A stretch of DNA of 64,000 nt, from positions 16,993 to 80,992 of the forward strand of contig JBGPHT010000015.1 in the NCBI GenBank assembly GCA_041484525.1. Direction: 5' to 3'. This document shows positions 23,812-33,042 of this stretch, piece after piece (within the stretch, counting starts at the first letter, position 1; each line of letters opens with the position of its first letter). The notes beneath the pieces are model-generated. The model did not search any database. It saw nothing but the letters and a program-made list of their open reading frames with translations, and was not told the DNA's origin. Source of the stretch: JBGPHT01 sp041484525. GTDB lineage: Bacteria; Acidobacteriota; Terriglobia; Bryobacterales; Bryobacteraceae. The position numbers and the translations under genes are program-made.

Positions 23812-25895
23812 GTAGTAACCCCTCTGACCTCTACCTCTCCACCTGTCCGAAACGCGAACCCGTACCCACCGCCCTCATACACAACCCCGCCATCATCCTG
23901 CCGGCGGACCAGCGTGCCGACTGCGCGACCGAAGGCCAGCAGCATGGCAAACTCCGCCGGACACGCAGCGCGCCGGCTCCACCGCACCACCGTCGCGCGC
24001 ACCTTCACGCCGTACACCGGCGAGTATTCTCCCACTTCGATGCGCCGCTCCCATCCGCTATCCGCACTCGCGACGATCCCGAGCGTCTCCCCGCCCCAAC
24101 ACGCAGTCACGCCCGCCGCGTCAGTCTCCGACACCACGATCTCCGGCGCGAAATGCAGAGAGATTTCCAGATCGTGCGTGCCGCTTCCTTCCACCGCGTC
24201 GCGCACCAGCCAGACTCCCTCGCGTAGGCCGACGACCCATCGGCGGTGCACCACCGGTTCGGCCAATCGTTCGTAGCCACTATGCAACCCTTCGAAAAGA
24301 TCGAAGTCGCCGTCCTCCACCCATCGCCGAACTTCCACCCGCGGCCGCGGCCCCCAGCCGAACGGCCCGCGCGGATCAGCTTGGCTCGTGCCATCCACCG
24401 TGAGCGTGTTATGCGCTGCCGTACCGCGGAACCGGTCGCGCTCGCCGCCCATGTAGGCGAACGATCCGGGGTCCGTCAACCAGAGCTTCCCGTTCGCCGC
24501 GAGTTGGATGCTAAGCGCGTCCGCATGCCCGTGGCCCGCCGTCAGCGCCCCCTGTTCCCCGCCGTCGATGAACAACTGCCGCAGCGGCGGTCCCGCGGAT
24601 GTCATCGCGTAGATGCCGCAATCCGCCAGTGCCACGGAATGCGCCATCGGAAGGGCCGCGGCCACGATGTCGAACCTCGCCGCCGCCTCTGCTCCCAGCA
24701 GCCACAACGTCTCTTCCGCCAACCCGGGCGCGGCCGATTTCAGCCGCCCGTCGCCGAACAACACAGCCCCCGTCGAGAGCGGATCGAGCATCTCCTCCGC
24801 CCGATTGCGTGCGCCGTCGAAGAGCCGCCCGCCGTCGTCATCGCCGAAGCGCGGAAGCGCGCCCGCCTGCGCCAGATCCGCCAACGCCCGCAGCATGCGG
24901 CGAATCGTCTCGTCGAATTCCGCCGGAATCGCCACCCCATTACGGGCCGCCAGCAGCCGCGCGTACACGAAGAAATCGATCGCGTAGACGTGATAGTAAA
25001 TCGACTGCTCGAAGTGCAGCCCGTCGACGCGCACCTGCCGCCGCGATTCCTCGAGTACGATCCGCCAGCCCGTTTGCCGCCACCGCGCCGCCTGCGGAAT
25101 TCCCGGGTACCGCGCGCCGATCAGGAACAGCACCACGCCTTCGCCCAGCAAATGTGTGTTGGGCGCGAAATACGTCGAGAGGTATCGCTCGATGTACCAC
25201 GCGGCGCGCGCCGTCTCGCGCTCCAGGTCCCGCTCAAACGCCCGATCGCCGCCCGCGCCTTCGAGCAGGAAGTCCACCCACAGCCAGGAGTGCGCGCGGA
25301 ACGCCACCTCGAGAGTGCTGGTCCAATTCACTCCCATCGGATACGGATTCTTGCGCTGCCAGTCGTACCAGAGCTCGATCAGCCCGCTCGCGAACCGCGC
25401 GTCTCCAGTGATCCGGTAGGCCTTCGCCAGCGTAATCAGGAACTGGTGCCGGTTCAATTCCCAGGTGATCTTGTGATCGCCCACCTCGGCGAAATCCAGG
25501 TATCGAACCGACGGCCACGGCACTAAAGGCGCCCGCTTGCCGTGCACCGGATCGAGGCTCCAATCGATGTCCCGGCCGAAATCGAGCCCCTCATATCCAA
25601 GCAGATCGAACCGCCGGTCGAGGATACGTTCGGCCCGCGCCACGATTCGATCCGCCTGCGCCGGCATTCTCTCGCGCAGGATATCGACGATCCGCGGCAC
25701 ATCGTCCCGGTCGCAGAAGAAGCGGCCGCGCATCTCTGTGCCGTCCCCCGCGCCGAGGAACGCATCCTTCCCCGCCCTCTTGAACAGCACGTCGCCGCGC
25801 TTCGCCAGCTCCTGCCGCGAGCGCGTATAGATTTCGTGCGCGCTCATGCCGGACAATCGGCGAACATAGTCGCGCCAGGTTTTCTCAGCCGCCAT
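23808..25895 (-). CDS. Heparinase II/III family polysaccharide lyase-like protein
   Basis: 695 residues. Residues about 60-400 form an alpha-toroid (for example WELNRHQFLITLAKAYRITGD, GVNWTSTLEVAFRAHSWLW, FAPNTHLLGEGVVLFLIGARYP) and the C-terminal part a beta-sandwich with GHGHADALSIQLAANGKLWLTDPGSFAY and AHNTLTVDGTSQ, the Heparinase_II_III signature. No clear signal peptide, so it may act on intracellular or periplasmic glycan; members in polysaccharide gene clusters are thought to trim or modify uronic-acid polymers. Divergent from the bidomain oxidoreductase gene 68 bp away, suggesting joint regulation. Confidence 0.87.
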   Translation of the reverse strand: MAAEKTWRDYVRRLSGMSAHEIYTRSRQELAKRGDVLFKRAGKDAFLGAGDGTEMRGRFFCDRDDVPRIVDILRERMPAQADRIVARAERILDRRFDLLGYEGLDFGRDIDWSLDPVHGKRAPLVPWPSVRYLDFAEVGDHKITWELNRHQFLITLAKAYRITGDARFASGLIELWYDWQRKNPYPMGVNWTSTLEVAFRAHSWLWVDFLLEGAGGDRAFERDLERETARAAWYIERYLSTYFAPNTHLLGEGVVLFLIGARYPGIPQAARWRQTGWRIVLEESRRQVRVDGLHFEQSIYYHVYAIDFFVYARLLAARNGVAIPAEFDETIRRMLRALADLAQAGALPRFGDDDGGRLFDGARNRAEEMLDPLSTGAVLFGDGRLKSAAPGLAEETLWLLGAEAAARFDIVAAALPMAHSVALADCGIYAMTSAGPPLRQLFIDGGEQGALTAGHGHADALSIQLAANGKLWLTDPGSFAYMGGERDRFRGTAAHNTLTVDGTSQADPRGPFGWGPRPRVEVRRWVEDGDFDLFEGLHSGYERLAEPVVHRRWVVGLREGVWLVRDAVEGSGTHDLEISLHFAPEIVVSETDAAGVTACWGGETLGIVASADSGWERRIEVGEYSPVYGVKVRATVVRWSRRAACPAEFAMLLAFGRAVGTLVRRQDDGGVVYEGGGYGFAFRTGGEVEVRGVTT

Positions 25896-25963
25896 GAACT
25901 AGTGGGTGTCCTCGATCCAACGCCAAATGCTAGATTGAATTTTGGCATTTTAGCCGGTATGAA

Positions 25964-28132
25964 ATGAAGCAAGTTCTGCGCAAGGGCCTGAAAGACATTG
26001 TCGTGGACGAAGTCCCGGACCCCATGGTCACGCCGCACCACGTTCTGGTACGGCCCGCGAACTCGCTCATCAGCAGCGGTACCGAGACCGCCAGCATCCA
26101 CCAGGAAGGCATCATGAAGGAGGTGGCCGACAACCCCTCGCACCTGCGCAAGGTGTGGGACGTCATGCTGGCCAACGGCCCCATGCGCACCCTGGCCGAG
26201 GTCCGCGCGAAGTTCAGCGACTACGCCGTGCTCGGCTATGCGGGCGCGGGCGTGGTCGCCGAGGTGCACCCCACAGTCCGCGATCTCGAGCCCGGCGATC
26301 GCGTGGCCTATGGTGGCGAAGGCACCGGCCACGGCGAGTGCATCATCACCGGCCGCAACCTGGTGGCGCGCGTTCCCGATGACGTGCCGTTCGATCAAGC
26401 CTGCTTCGCCACCCTCGGTTCGATCGCGCTCAACGCGGTGCGCATCGCGCAAATCTCGCTCGGCGATTCCGTGGTGGTCCTCGGCCTCGGCCTCGTCGGC
26501 CAGCTCATTGCGCAGCTCGCCCGCCTGCAAGGCGCGGTCGTGATCGCCACAGACCTCAAGCCGGAACGCGTCGATCTGGCGCGCCGCCTCGGTGCCAATC
26601 ACGCCATCCCGGGCGGCGCCGGATTCCCCGAAGGCGTGGCCGCGGTCACTGCCGGGCGCGGCGCCGATTGCGTGATCGTGGCCGCCGCCGCCAAGTCCGA
26701 TGGCCCGTGCCGCACAGCGCTGGCCGTCTGCCGCGATCGCGGCCGCATCGTCGTGGTAGGCGCCGTCGAGATGTCGTTTCCGTGGAACGACATGTACCTC
26801 AAGGAAATCCAGCTCTTCATGTCGCGCGCCTACGGCCCCGGCAGTTACGACCCCGCCTACGAAAAGCAGGGCCGCGATTACCCCGTCTCTTACGTGCGCT
26901 GGACCGAGAACCGCAACATGGAGGAGTTCCTTCGCCTTCTCGCCGAGCGCCGTGCCGATGTAGCGCCGCTCATCACCCACCGCTTCCCGCTCGAGGAAGC
27001 GCCCGCAGCGTATCAGACGATTCTCGATCCCGCGTCCAACAGCCTCGCCGTGGTTTTGAATTATCCGCCGGCTAACAGCGCGTCACCAGTCACGCCAGTG
27101 CGCCGTGTCGAGATCGCAGGCGCCCGTCCCGCGACTTCCGGTTTCCGCGTGGCGCTCGCCGGCGCCGGCAATATTTCGCGCTGGGCCCACATGCCCGCGT
27201 TGAAGAGCATCGGGGACGTATCGCTGCGCGCCGTCTACTCCGCCGGCGGCGCGCGCGGCAAGAGCTACGGGAAGCGCTTCGGCGCCGCCTACTGCTGCTC
27301 CGATTACGACGAGATCCTGCGTGACCCGGAAGTGGACGTGGTGCTGATCGCCACCCGCAACCAGCTTCACGCATCCGAGGCCGCCCGAGCCCTGCGCGCC
27401 GGCAAGCACGTCTTCGTCGAGAAACCGATGGCCCTCACGGAGGAGGAATGCCGCGAGCTCACCTCCGCCGTCCACGAATCCGGCAAGCAGCTCACCGTGG
27501 GTTTCAATCGCCGCTATGCGCCTGACTACCTGGCAGTGAAGCGCACGCTGGCACGACGCTCCGGCCCCGCGGTGATTCACGCGCGCATCAACTCGCCCGG
27601 GATTTCGGGAGCCTACTGGATGGCCGATCCTGCAATCGGCGGCGCCATTCTCGGCGAGGCCTGCCACTTCACCGATCTCTTCTACTGGCTGCTCGAGTCC
27701 GAGCCCGTCAGCGTTTCCGCGTACAGCCTTCCCACCAGCCAGCCCGACCCCATCGGCGAAAACAATCTGGTCTCGTGCTTCCGCTTCGCCGATGGCTCGA
27801 TCGCCAATTTCACCTACTGCACCGTCGGCAGCCGCACCTCGGGCGGCGAGCGCGTCGAAGTCTTCGCCCCCGGCCTGGGCGCTTTCACAGAGGATTTCAA
27901 ACGCGTCTCAATCCGCACCAGCGTCAGTAAGAACAGCTCGCGGATGTTCGCCGAAAAGGGCTACACGGCGCAGATGAAGTCCTTCTTCTCCGCCCTCCGC
28001 GAAGGACGTGCGCCAGAAGTTACGGTGCTCGATGGCGCCCGGTCCACCATCCTGGCGCTGCGCATGCTCGAAGCCGCGCGTACCGGATTGCCTGTGGAAC
28101 TGAACTGGCGCAGCGCCGCTGAAACCTCATGA
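25964..28132 (+). CDS. Bidomain oxidoreductase: MDR alcohol dehydrogenase fused to Gfo/Idh/MocA dehydrogenase
   Basis: 722 residues. Residues 1-365 are a medium-chain dehydrogenase (nucleotide loop VVVLGLGLVGQLIAQLA, GAD...VIVAAAAKSDGP) lacking an obvious structural zinc lobe. Residues about 390-722 are a Gfo/Idh/MocA module (VALAGAGNISRWAHMPAL, VLIATRNQLHASEA, FVEKPMALT with the catalytic EKP lysine, FNRRYAPDY). Such fusions occur in surface-polysaccharide loci and probably perform coupled redox changes on a nucleotide sugar. Its stop overlaps the start of the next glycosyltransferase gene by 4 bp (28129-28132). Confidence 0.9.
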   Translation: MKQVLRKGLKDIVVDEVPDPMVTPHHVLVRPANSLISSGTETASIHQEGIMKEVADNPSHLRKVWDVMLANGPMRTLAEVRAKFSDYAVLGYAGAGVVAEVHPTVRDLEPGDRVAYGGEGTGHGECIITGRNLVARVPDDVPFDQACFATLGSIALNAVRIAQISLGDSVVVLGLGLVGQLIAQLARLQGAVVIATDLKPERVDLARRLGANHAIPGGAGFPEGVAAVTAGRGADCVIVAAAAKSDGPCRTALAVCRDRGRIVVVGAVEMSFPWNDMYLKEIQLFMSRAYGPGSYDPAYEKQGRDYPVSYVRWTENRNMEEFLRLLAERRADVAPLITHRFPLEEAPAAYQTILDPASNSLAVVLNYPPANSASPVTPVRRVEIAGARPATSGFRVALAGAGNISRWAHMPALKSIGDVSLRAVYSAGGARGKSYGKRFGAAYCCSDYDEILRDPEVDVVLIATRNQLHASEAARALRAGKHVFVEKPMALTEEECRELTSAVHESGKQLTVGFNRRYAPDYLAVKRTLARRSGPAVIHARINSPGISGAYWMADPAIGGAILGEACHFTDLFYWLLESEPVSVSAYSLPTSQPDPIGENNLVSCFRFADGSIANFTYCTVGSRTSGGERVEVFAPGLGAFTEDFKRVSIRTSVSKNSSRMFAEKGYTAQMKSFFSALREGRAPEVTVLDGARSTILALRMLEAARTGLPVELNWRSAAETS

Positions 28133-29178
28133 AGGTCGTGCAGCTCGGGCCCTACCCGCCGCCTCATGGCGGCGTCCAGTCCAACCTGGTAGCTATCCGC
28201 GATTACGTCCGCCGCCAGGGACATGCCTGCGCCGTCATCAACCTCACGCGGCACCGCGGCGAGGAGCGCGACGACGTCTACTACCCGAGCACTCCCCAGG
28301 AAGTTGTGCGCCTATTGAAGGCGGGCGGCTACGACATCATCCACCTGCACATCGGCGGCAATCTGCCGCTCCGGCTGCTGCTACTGGCTCTGGTCTGCAC
28401 CCTGATCCCGCGCGCCCGTACCGTGTTCACGTTTCATTCGGGCGGCTATCCGTCGTCACCCGAAGGCCGGACGGCGCGCCCATTTTCTCTACGCGGATTC
28501 GTCTTCCGGCGCTTCGGCTGTGTCATCGGCGTCAACCCGCAATTGGTCGAGCTGTTCCGCCGGTTCGGTGTGGCGGCGGACCGTGCGCGCCTGATCTACC
28601 CACATGCCGTCCCCACACTCCCCGAGGTCTCCGCCGAATTGCCCCCGCCCCTCCAGACTTTCTTCGCGGAACACGATCCCGTGCTCGTCACCGTCGGTCT
28701 GCTCGAACCCGAGTACGACCTGCCGCTGCAGATCGAGACCATGGGCCGCATTCAGGAGCGCCTTCCGCACGCCGGCCTGATCATCGTGGGCGCAGGCAGT
28801 CTCGAGGCGGATTTGCGCGCCCGCATCCAGGCCGTACCCCACGGCCGCGACATTCTCCTATGCGGAGACGTGCCGCATTCGGCCACGCTGCGCACCATCA
28901 CGCGCGCCGCCGCGCTCTTGCGAACCACGCTCTACGACGGCGATTCCGTGGCAGTTCGCGAGGCGCTACACCTGGGGACGCCCGTGATCGCCACCGATAA
29001 CGGCATGCGTCCCGAAGGCGTCCACCTGATTCCCATCCACAATGCGGACGCCCTGGTGAACGCCGTCGCGCAGATTGCGGCGACCCCGCGCGAGACTCGC
29101 ACACCGCCCAAAACTGCCGACGAGACAAACCTGGAAGAGGTGTGGCGGATCTACACCGGCCTGCTTACGGAACGCTAG
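28129..29178 (+). CDS. Glycosyltransferase family 4
   Basis: 349 residues. LGPYPPPHGGVQSN at the N-terminus, DIIHLHIGGNLPLR, donor domain VTVGLLEPEYDLPLQIE, IIVGAGSLEADLR, and TTLYDGDSVAVREALHLGTPVIATDNG are typical GT4 features. Translationally coupled to the bidomain oxidoreductase (ATGA). The 3' end overlaps the convergent gene at 29165 by 14 bp. Likely transfers the sugar modified by the upstream enzyme. Confidence 0.88.
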   Translation: MKVVQLGPYPPPHGGVQSNLVAIRDYVRRQGHACAVINLTRHRGEERDDVYYPSTPQEVVRLLKAGGYDIIHLHIGGNLPLRLLLLALVCTLIPRARTVFTFHSGGYPSSPEGRTARPFSLRGFVFRRFGCVIGVNPQLVELFRRFGVAADRARLIYPHAVPTLPEVSAELPPPLQTFFAEHDPVLVTVGLLEPEYDLPLQIETMGRIQERLPHAGLIIVGAGSLEADLRARIQAVPHGRDILLCGDVPHSATLRTITRAAALLRTTLYDGDSVAVREALHLGTPVIATDNGMRPEGVHLIPIHNADALVNAVAQIAATPRETRTPPKTADETNLEEVWRIYTGLLTER

Positions 29179-32100
29179 TGACCTGTATCGGACCGCCTCG
29201 CAGAATGTTGTTCGAAGCGTCCCGATAAATGACCCGGTAGTACAAAATACGTTCCGGCAGTGCCGGAATCGCGACGCTGCACGTGGTGCTGCACGGGACA
29301 CCGGAACCGTTCCACGCCCCGCCCTTCGAAGCCATATCGGAGTTCACGAACCAGAACGGGTTGTCGCCGTCGAACCCATTCGCGGGCGGTCCGACAGTGG
29401 TCGAGATGCACGCCTCCCGCCGGCTGGTGCAGTAGAGGTTCAGCGCATCGTACCCGAACACCACCAGGACGTTGTCCACCCCGGTATCGGGCGGCGCCGT
29501 CACCGATAGCACCATCGGGATGAACTTCGACCGGTCGTATTCATCCGTCGCGGGATAAGGCGGCAGCTTGCCGATCAGGTTGGAACGGAAGAGCATCCAC
29601 TTGCCATCCGGACTCGCCTTGACATTGGTCGTTGCCGAACCCCTGTAGCCTTCGAAAATCCTCGTCAGCAGGCGTCCCCGTTCGAAATTCTTCAGCGGCC
29701 TGCCGTCGGCATCGGGCAATCCCCATTGCGCGTAGCCCGCGCCCAGCACGTTGAAATTGGCCACGCAGACATCGCGCCACCCGCCGTAAAACTCGCCCTC
29801 TTTGCACCAGGGCACCGTCCGGTCGAGCGCCGGAATGTTGACATAGACATTTCCCGGCTGCGAGCCCGCCGTGCACTCTCCCCCGCGCCAGGCGTAGCAG
29901 ACCCGGTACGCATCCGAAGCCTGGCCTGTGAGCACCGACTGCGGACCGCTGATGTCCGTCAAAGGCGATCCACCCGAAAACGCCGCCAGGTCGTAATGTT
30001 TGGGATCGATCGCGCCGGTGTACCGGTATTGATACAGGTCTCCCTCGATCGGCACCGCACTCATCGTGCCATTGCTCGCGTTCCCCGTGAACAGGTATGG
30101 ATGGCCGTCCAGAAACCACCGCTGATCCTCAGGCGGCGCGGCTTCCTGCGAATAGGAAGGATGCTTCTCGATGGCGTTGCCATACGGTGCCGACAGTTTT
30201 CCGCTGAACAGCGTCGGCAGCGCGATGCTCGTCTGGTAAGAACTGTCCTGCATCTTCGCCGGGTCGAAAGGCGCCAGCGACACGCCGTAATCCGGGTGCA
30301 CACGGACGCCGTCGCGCCCGAACGCATGGTTCACGTACGCCGTCGGGAAGTACGTCGCCGGGTTGGACGCGTCCCCATCCTGTTGATAGAACCAGTGCGC
30401 TCCGCCCTGCAGGCAGTAGGCCGTCAACACGCTCCCGTTGGCATGCTCGCGCGGAAATTGATACGTCTGATCGGGGCCCACGCCGCGCTCCACGATATAT
30501 TCCGCCGGGCCCTTCTTCTGCACGATCTGAATCACCTCGCCATCCACCGCCAGGGTGTCGCCGGGCGCGAATGGCTGCAGCCAGTGAAGATTCGACCGTT
30601 CCGAAACCGGCTCACCCGCCTGCCATGCGCCGGGCGCGGTCCCCCAGGCGGCGTTCCACGCGCTCGCCGTCGTCAGCGTGCTGCAATAATTCTTTCCCGC
30701 GTAATTCACGCCGTTGACCGTCACCGGCGGACACGGATCGCAGTTGCCGACCCCCGCCTTGGTGCACACTTTGAGCGGCCCGTTTTGCGTCACGCGGAAC
30801 GGATAATCCTTCTCGTTTTGAAATTCCGGCGTGGCGATTCCTTCGGCGCGGATGCTCTGGTACGTGTGCAGCGTGCACCAGCGCGACGCGGCGCGCGCGA
30901 ACATCGGATCGGCCCCGATCGCCTGTTGGGTGTTGCCGAAACGCCCGGCATATCCGTTCCCGATGGGAAGTCCGTTGCCCAGGTCGAGCGCGAACAGCCA
31001 CGCAAAACTATCCTGCTGATAATTGCGGCACGACACCACCACGCTATTGCCCTGCACCGACTCGAGCCCGCAATTCGGAAACGAACCGCGATCATAGGCA
31101 ATGTCCTTCGACGCCGTGTAGCGGGTGAACTGTGCCTGCAGCGTGTAGTCGTCGTCCGCGCTGGTGCAATTGCGGAGACACGGCGTCAGGACCTGAAATT
31201 TGGCCGGGAGTTGCGGCCACCGCGCCGTTTCGGAGCCGTAGATATTGGCGGCTGGACACGCGGATGCCTTCTCGCCGCACGCCACGTCATTGCCCGTGTA
31301 CGTCGCCTTCACCAGCACGCTCGGGCTGCCGGGATATCCCGACTGCGTCGAAAAATACATCACGTTGGCGTCGTTGTCGTCCCACAGAAAATCATTCAAC
31401 GACGCGCCGTAGAATTCCAGCCCGCTCTTGAGAACACCTACCGACTGGATAAACACGTACGCCATCCCCAGATACCGCACCGTCAGGGTTCCGTCGGCTT
31501 CCGTCCGCAGCCCGGCGATCAGACCGTTCCCGGCGTGGCAATGATAGAATCCGTTCCCGTCGGCCTTCTTGGCGCAGACGCGGTTGAATCCGCCCGACCC
31601 GTTTCCGAATGTCACGTTGACCGCCGTCGCCGCCCGCCACCCGATCCACTCCAGGTTGATCGTGGATTGCGCCGTCGCGCTCTTCTTGCGCACCAGGATG
31701 CCGTACCGCGGATTTCCAGTCACGCCCGTCCCGTAGTAAAAAGGAATGCCGGTCGTGCCGTTGAAGTCCACGGCGAGCGCGCTTTTCAGCGTCGCCTGCG
31801 GTGCGTCCGCGGAGCAATCCAGAGACTTCACCGCGGGATACTGCGCCGTCGCCGACGGGCTGTTGTAAATCGTCAGCGTGTCGTCCGGCCGCACCCGGCG
31901 GCAATCCGCCGCATTGGTGAAAAACAGCTTCGTGTAATCCGCGCTGGTGTTGTACACATACCCTTTTCCGGTTCGCGAATCGCCCGCCGGCAGACTGTCG
32001 AGCGTCAGCAGATCGCCCGGCGTGGCCGGATTCCGGCAGGGCGCCCCGTCGCCGCACAGCGCGATCGTAGCGTCACCGCCGGTCAGATCCACTTCCCGAA

Positions 32101-32968
32101 TCGGCGCTTCGCAATGCGCGCCGTCTTCATCCACGCCGTACCGCGTGATGCAGACTTCGACCGTCTGCCCGCCGCTCGAGCAATCCGGCCCCGAGCAGTA
32201 TCCCTTCAACAGGATGTTCTGAAACGAGAGCGAGCTCGACGGAAACGTGGAATTGTACGGAAAGGGTGGATTGCGCAGCCACAGCCAGTCGCGCCTGTTG
32301 CCGGAATACGAGGCGTAGGCGCCGTCGGCGGTCAGCGCCGCGCCGGGATTGCTCCAGTTCCCCGACGCATCCTCGGCGGCTGTGAAGGACGCGCCGCTCT
32401 CCGGCGTAGATCCACCGTATGCCCACCCCAGCGTGTTGACGTTGTAAATCAGCATGCCGGTCTTGGGATCGACGATAGTGGGCTGCAGGAGCGTGTTAGC
32501 AGATGGCTGCAGATACTTTCCAGGCGCCGCAAGGTCGGTCTCGAGCGCGTCTATGTGGGTCGAACCAAGCGGAATGTTGGCCGTTCGGAAACTGTCCGTT
32601 GCCGTGTCGTTCCCGCACCTGATCCGGAAGTAGTGTGCGGTGTTGGTCTGGAGCGCACGGCTATACAACAACCCGACCGGCGTCCGCTCCGTGCGGCGTG
32701 CGCCGATCACGAAAATGCGCTGCTGGTCCTGCGCGATATTCCCCGGACGGTCGTCGCGATTGGAATTCGGAAATAGCGCCGGATCCACGTCGTGCACCAG
32801 GGGCTGAAAGGTCGCCGACTCGCTGACCTCGACGGTGCAAGCACCCGAATCCGGTGCGGTATAAGAGAGAATCGCCTGCGTCGGCGTCTTCCCCATGACC
32901 TGGACGTTGCTGATGGCGGCAAATGCCATTCCTGCACTGCCAAACAGGACAAGAGCGGCACGTACCAT
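29165..32968 (-). CDS. Large predicted secreted protein, paralogue B of tandem pair
   Basis: 1267 residues with signal peptide (MVRAALVLFGSAGMAFA). The N-terminal ~120 residues look like a fibronectin-III-type beta domain (TPTQAILSYTAPDSG ... AHYFRIRCG). The body is rich in Gly, Asn, Tyr and cysteine pairs and includes NGSGGFNRVCAKK, GFYHCHAGNG, YIVERGVGPDQTYQFPR and FGRDGVRVHPDYG, all shared with the paralogue at 33043. No catalytic family recognised. Last gene of a minus-strand cluster of three secreted proteins, 74 bp after the paralogue. Possibly an extracellular matrix, adhesin or carbohydrate-binding protein; function unknown. Confidence 0.8.
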   Translation of the reverse strand: MVRAALVLFGSAGMAFAAISNVQVMGKTPTQAILSYTAPDSGACTVEVSESATFQPLVHDVDPALFPNSNRDDRPGNIAQDQQRIFVIGARRTERTPVGLLYSRALQTNTAHYFRIRCGNDTATDSFRTANIPLGSTHIDALETDLAAPGKYLQPSANTLLQPTIVDPKTGMLIYNVNTLGWAYGGSTPESGASFTAAEDASGNWSNPGAALTADGAYASYSGNRRDWLWLRNPPFPYNSTFPSSSLSFQNILLKGYCSGPDCSSGGQTVEVCITRYGVDEDGAHCEAPIREVDLTGGDATIALCGDGAPCRNPATPGDLLTLDSLPAGDSRTGKGYVYNTSADYTKLFFTNAADCRRVRPDDTLTIYNSPSATAQYPAVKSLDCSADAPQATLKSALAVDFNGTTGIPFYYGTGVTGNPRYGILVRKKSATAQSTINLEWIGWRAATAVNVTFGNGSGGFNRVCAKKADGNGFYHCHAGNGLIAGLRTEADGTLTVRYLGMAYVFIQSVGVLKSGLEFYGASLNDFLWDDNDANVMYFSTQSGYPGSPSVLVKATYTGNDVACGEKASACPAANIYGSETARWPQLPAKFQVLTPCLRNCTSADDDYTLQAQFTRYTASKDIAYDRGSFPNCGLESVQGNSVVVSCRNYQQDSFAWLFALDLGNGLPIGNGYAGRFGNTQQAIGADPMFARAASRWCTLHTYQSIRAEGIATPEFQNEKDYPFRVTQNGPLKVCTKAGVGNCDPCPPVTVNGVNYAGKNYCSTLTTASAWNAAWGTAPGAWQAGEPVSERSNLHWLQPFAPGDTLAVDGEVIQIVQKKGPAEYIVERGVGPDQTYQFPREHANGSVLTAYCLQGGAHWFYQQDGDASNPATYFPTAYVNHAFGRDGVRVHPDYGVSLAPFDPAKMQDSSYQTSIALPTLFSGKLSAPYGNAIEKHPSYSQEAAPPEDQRWFLDGHPYLFTGNASNGTMSAVPIEGDLYQYRYTGAIDPKHYDLAAFSGGSPLTDISGPQSVLTGQASDAYRVCYAWRGGECTAGSQPGNVYVNIPALDRTVPWCKEGEFYGGWRDVCVANFNVLGAGYAQWGLPDADGRPLKNFERGRLLTRIFEGYRGSATTNVKASPDGKWMLFRSNLIGKLPPYPATDEYDRSKFIPMVLSVTAPPDTGVDNVLVVFGYDALNLYCTSRREACISTTVGPPANGFDGDNPFWFVNSDMASKGGAWNGSGVPCSTTCSVAIPALPERILYYRVIYRDASNNILRGGPIQVTSVP

Positions 32969-33042
32969 CTCTTGAGTCTAATTCATCTCTTACGTTTCCA
33001 ATAGTTAACGGCGTACTAGATTGGTTAGGTTATCCACTTACT

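Noticed and set aside
29726..32776. 1016-codon open frame on the plus strand opposite the secreted-protein gene
   Set aside because: The encoded sequence is Arg/His/Val-rich with no domain pattern, as expected from antisense of GC-rich coding DNA; the minus frame has a signal peptide and a paralogue next door.
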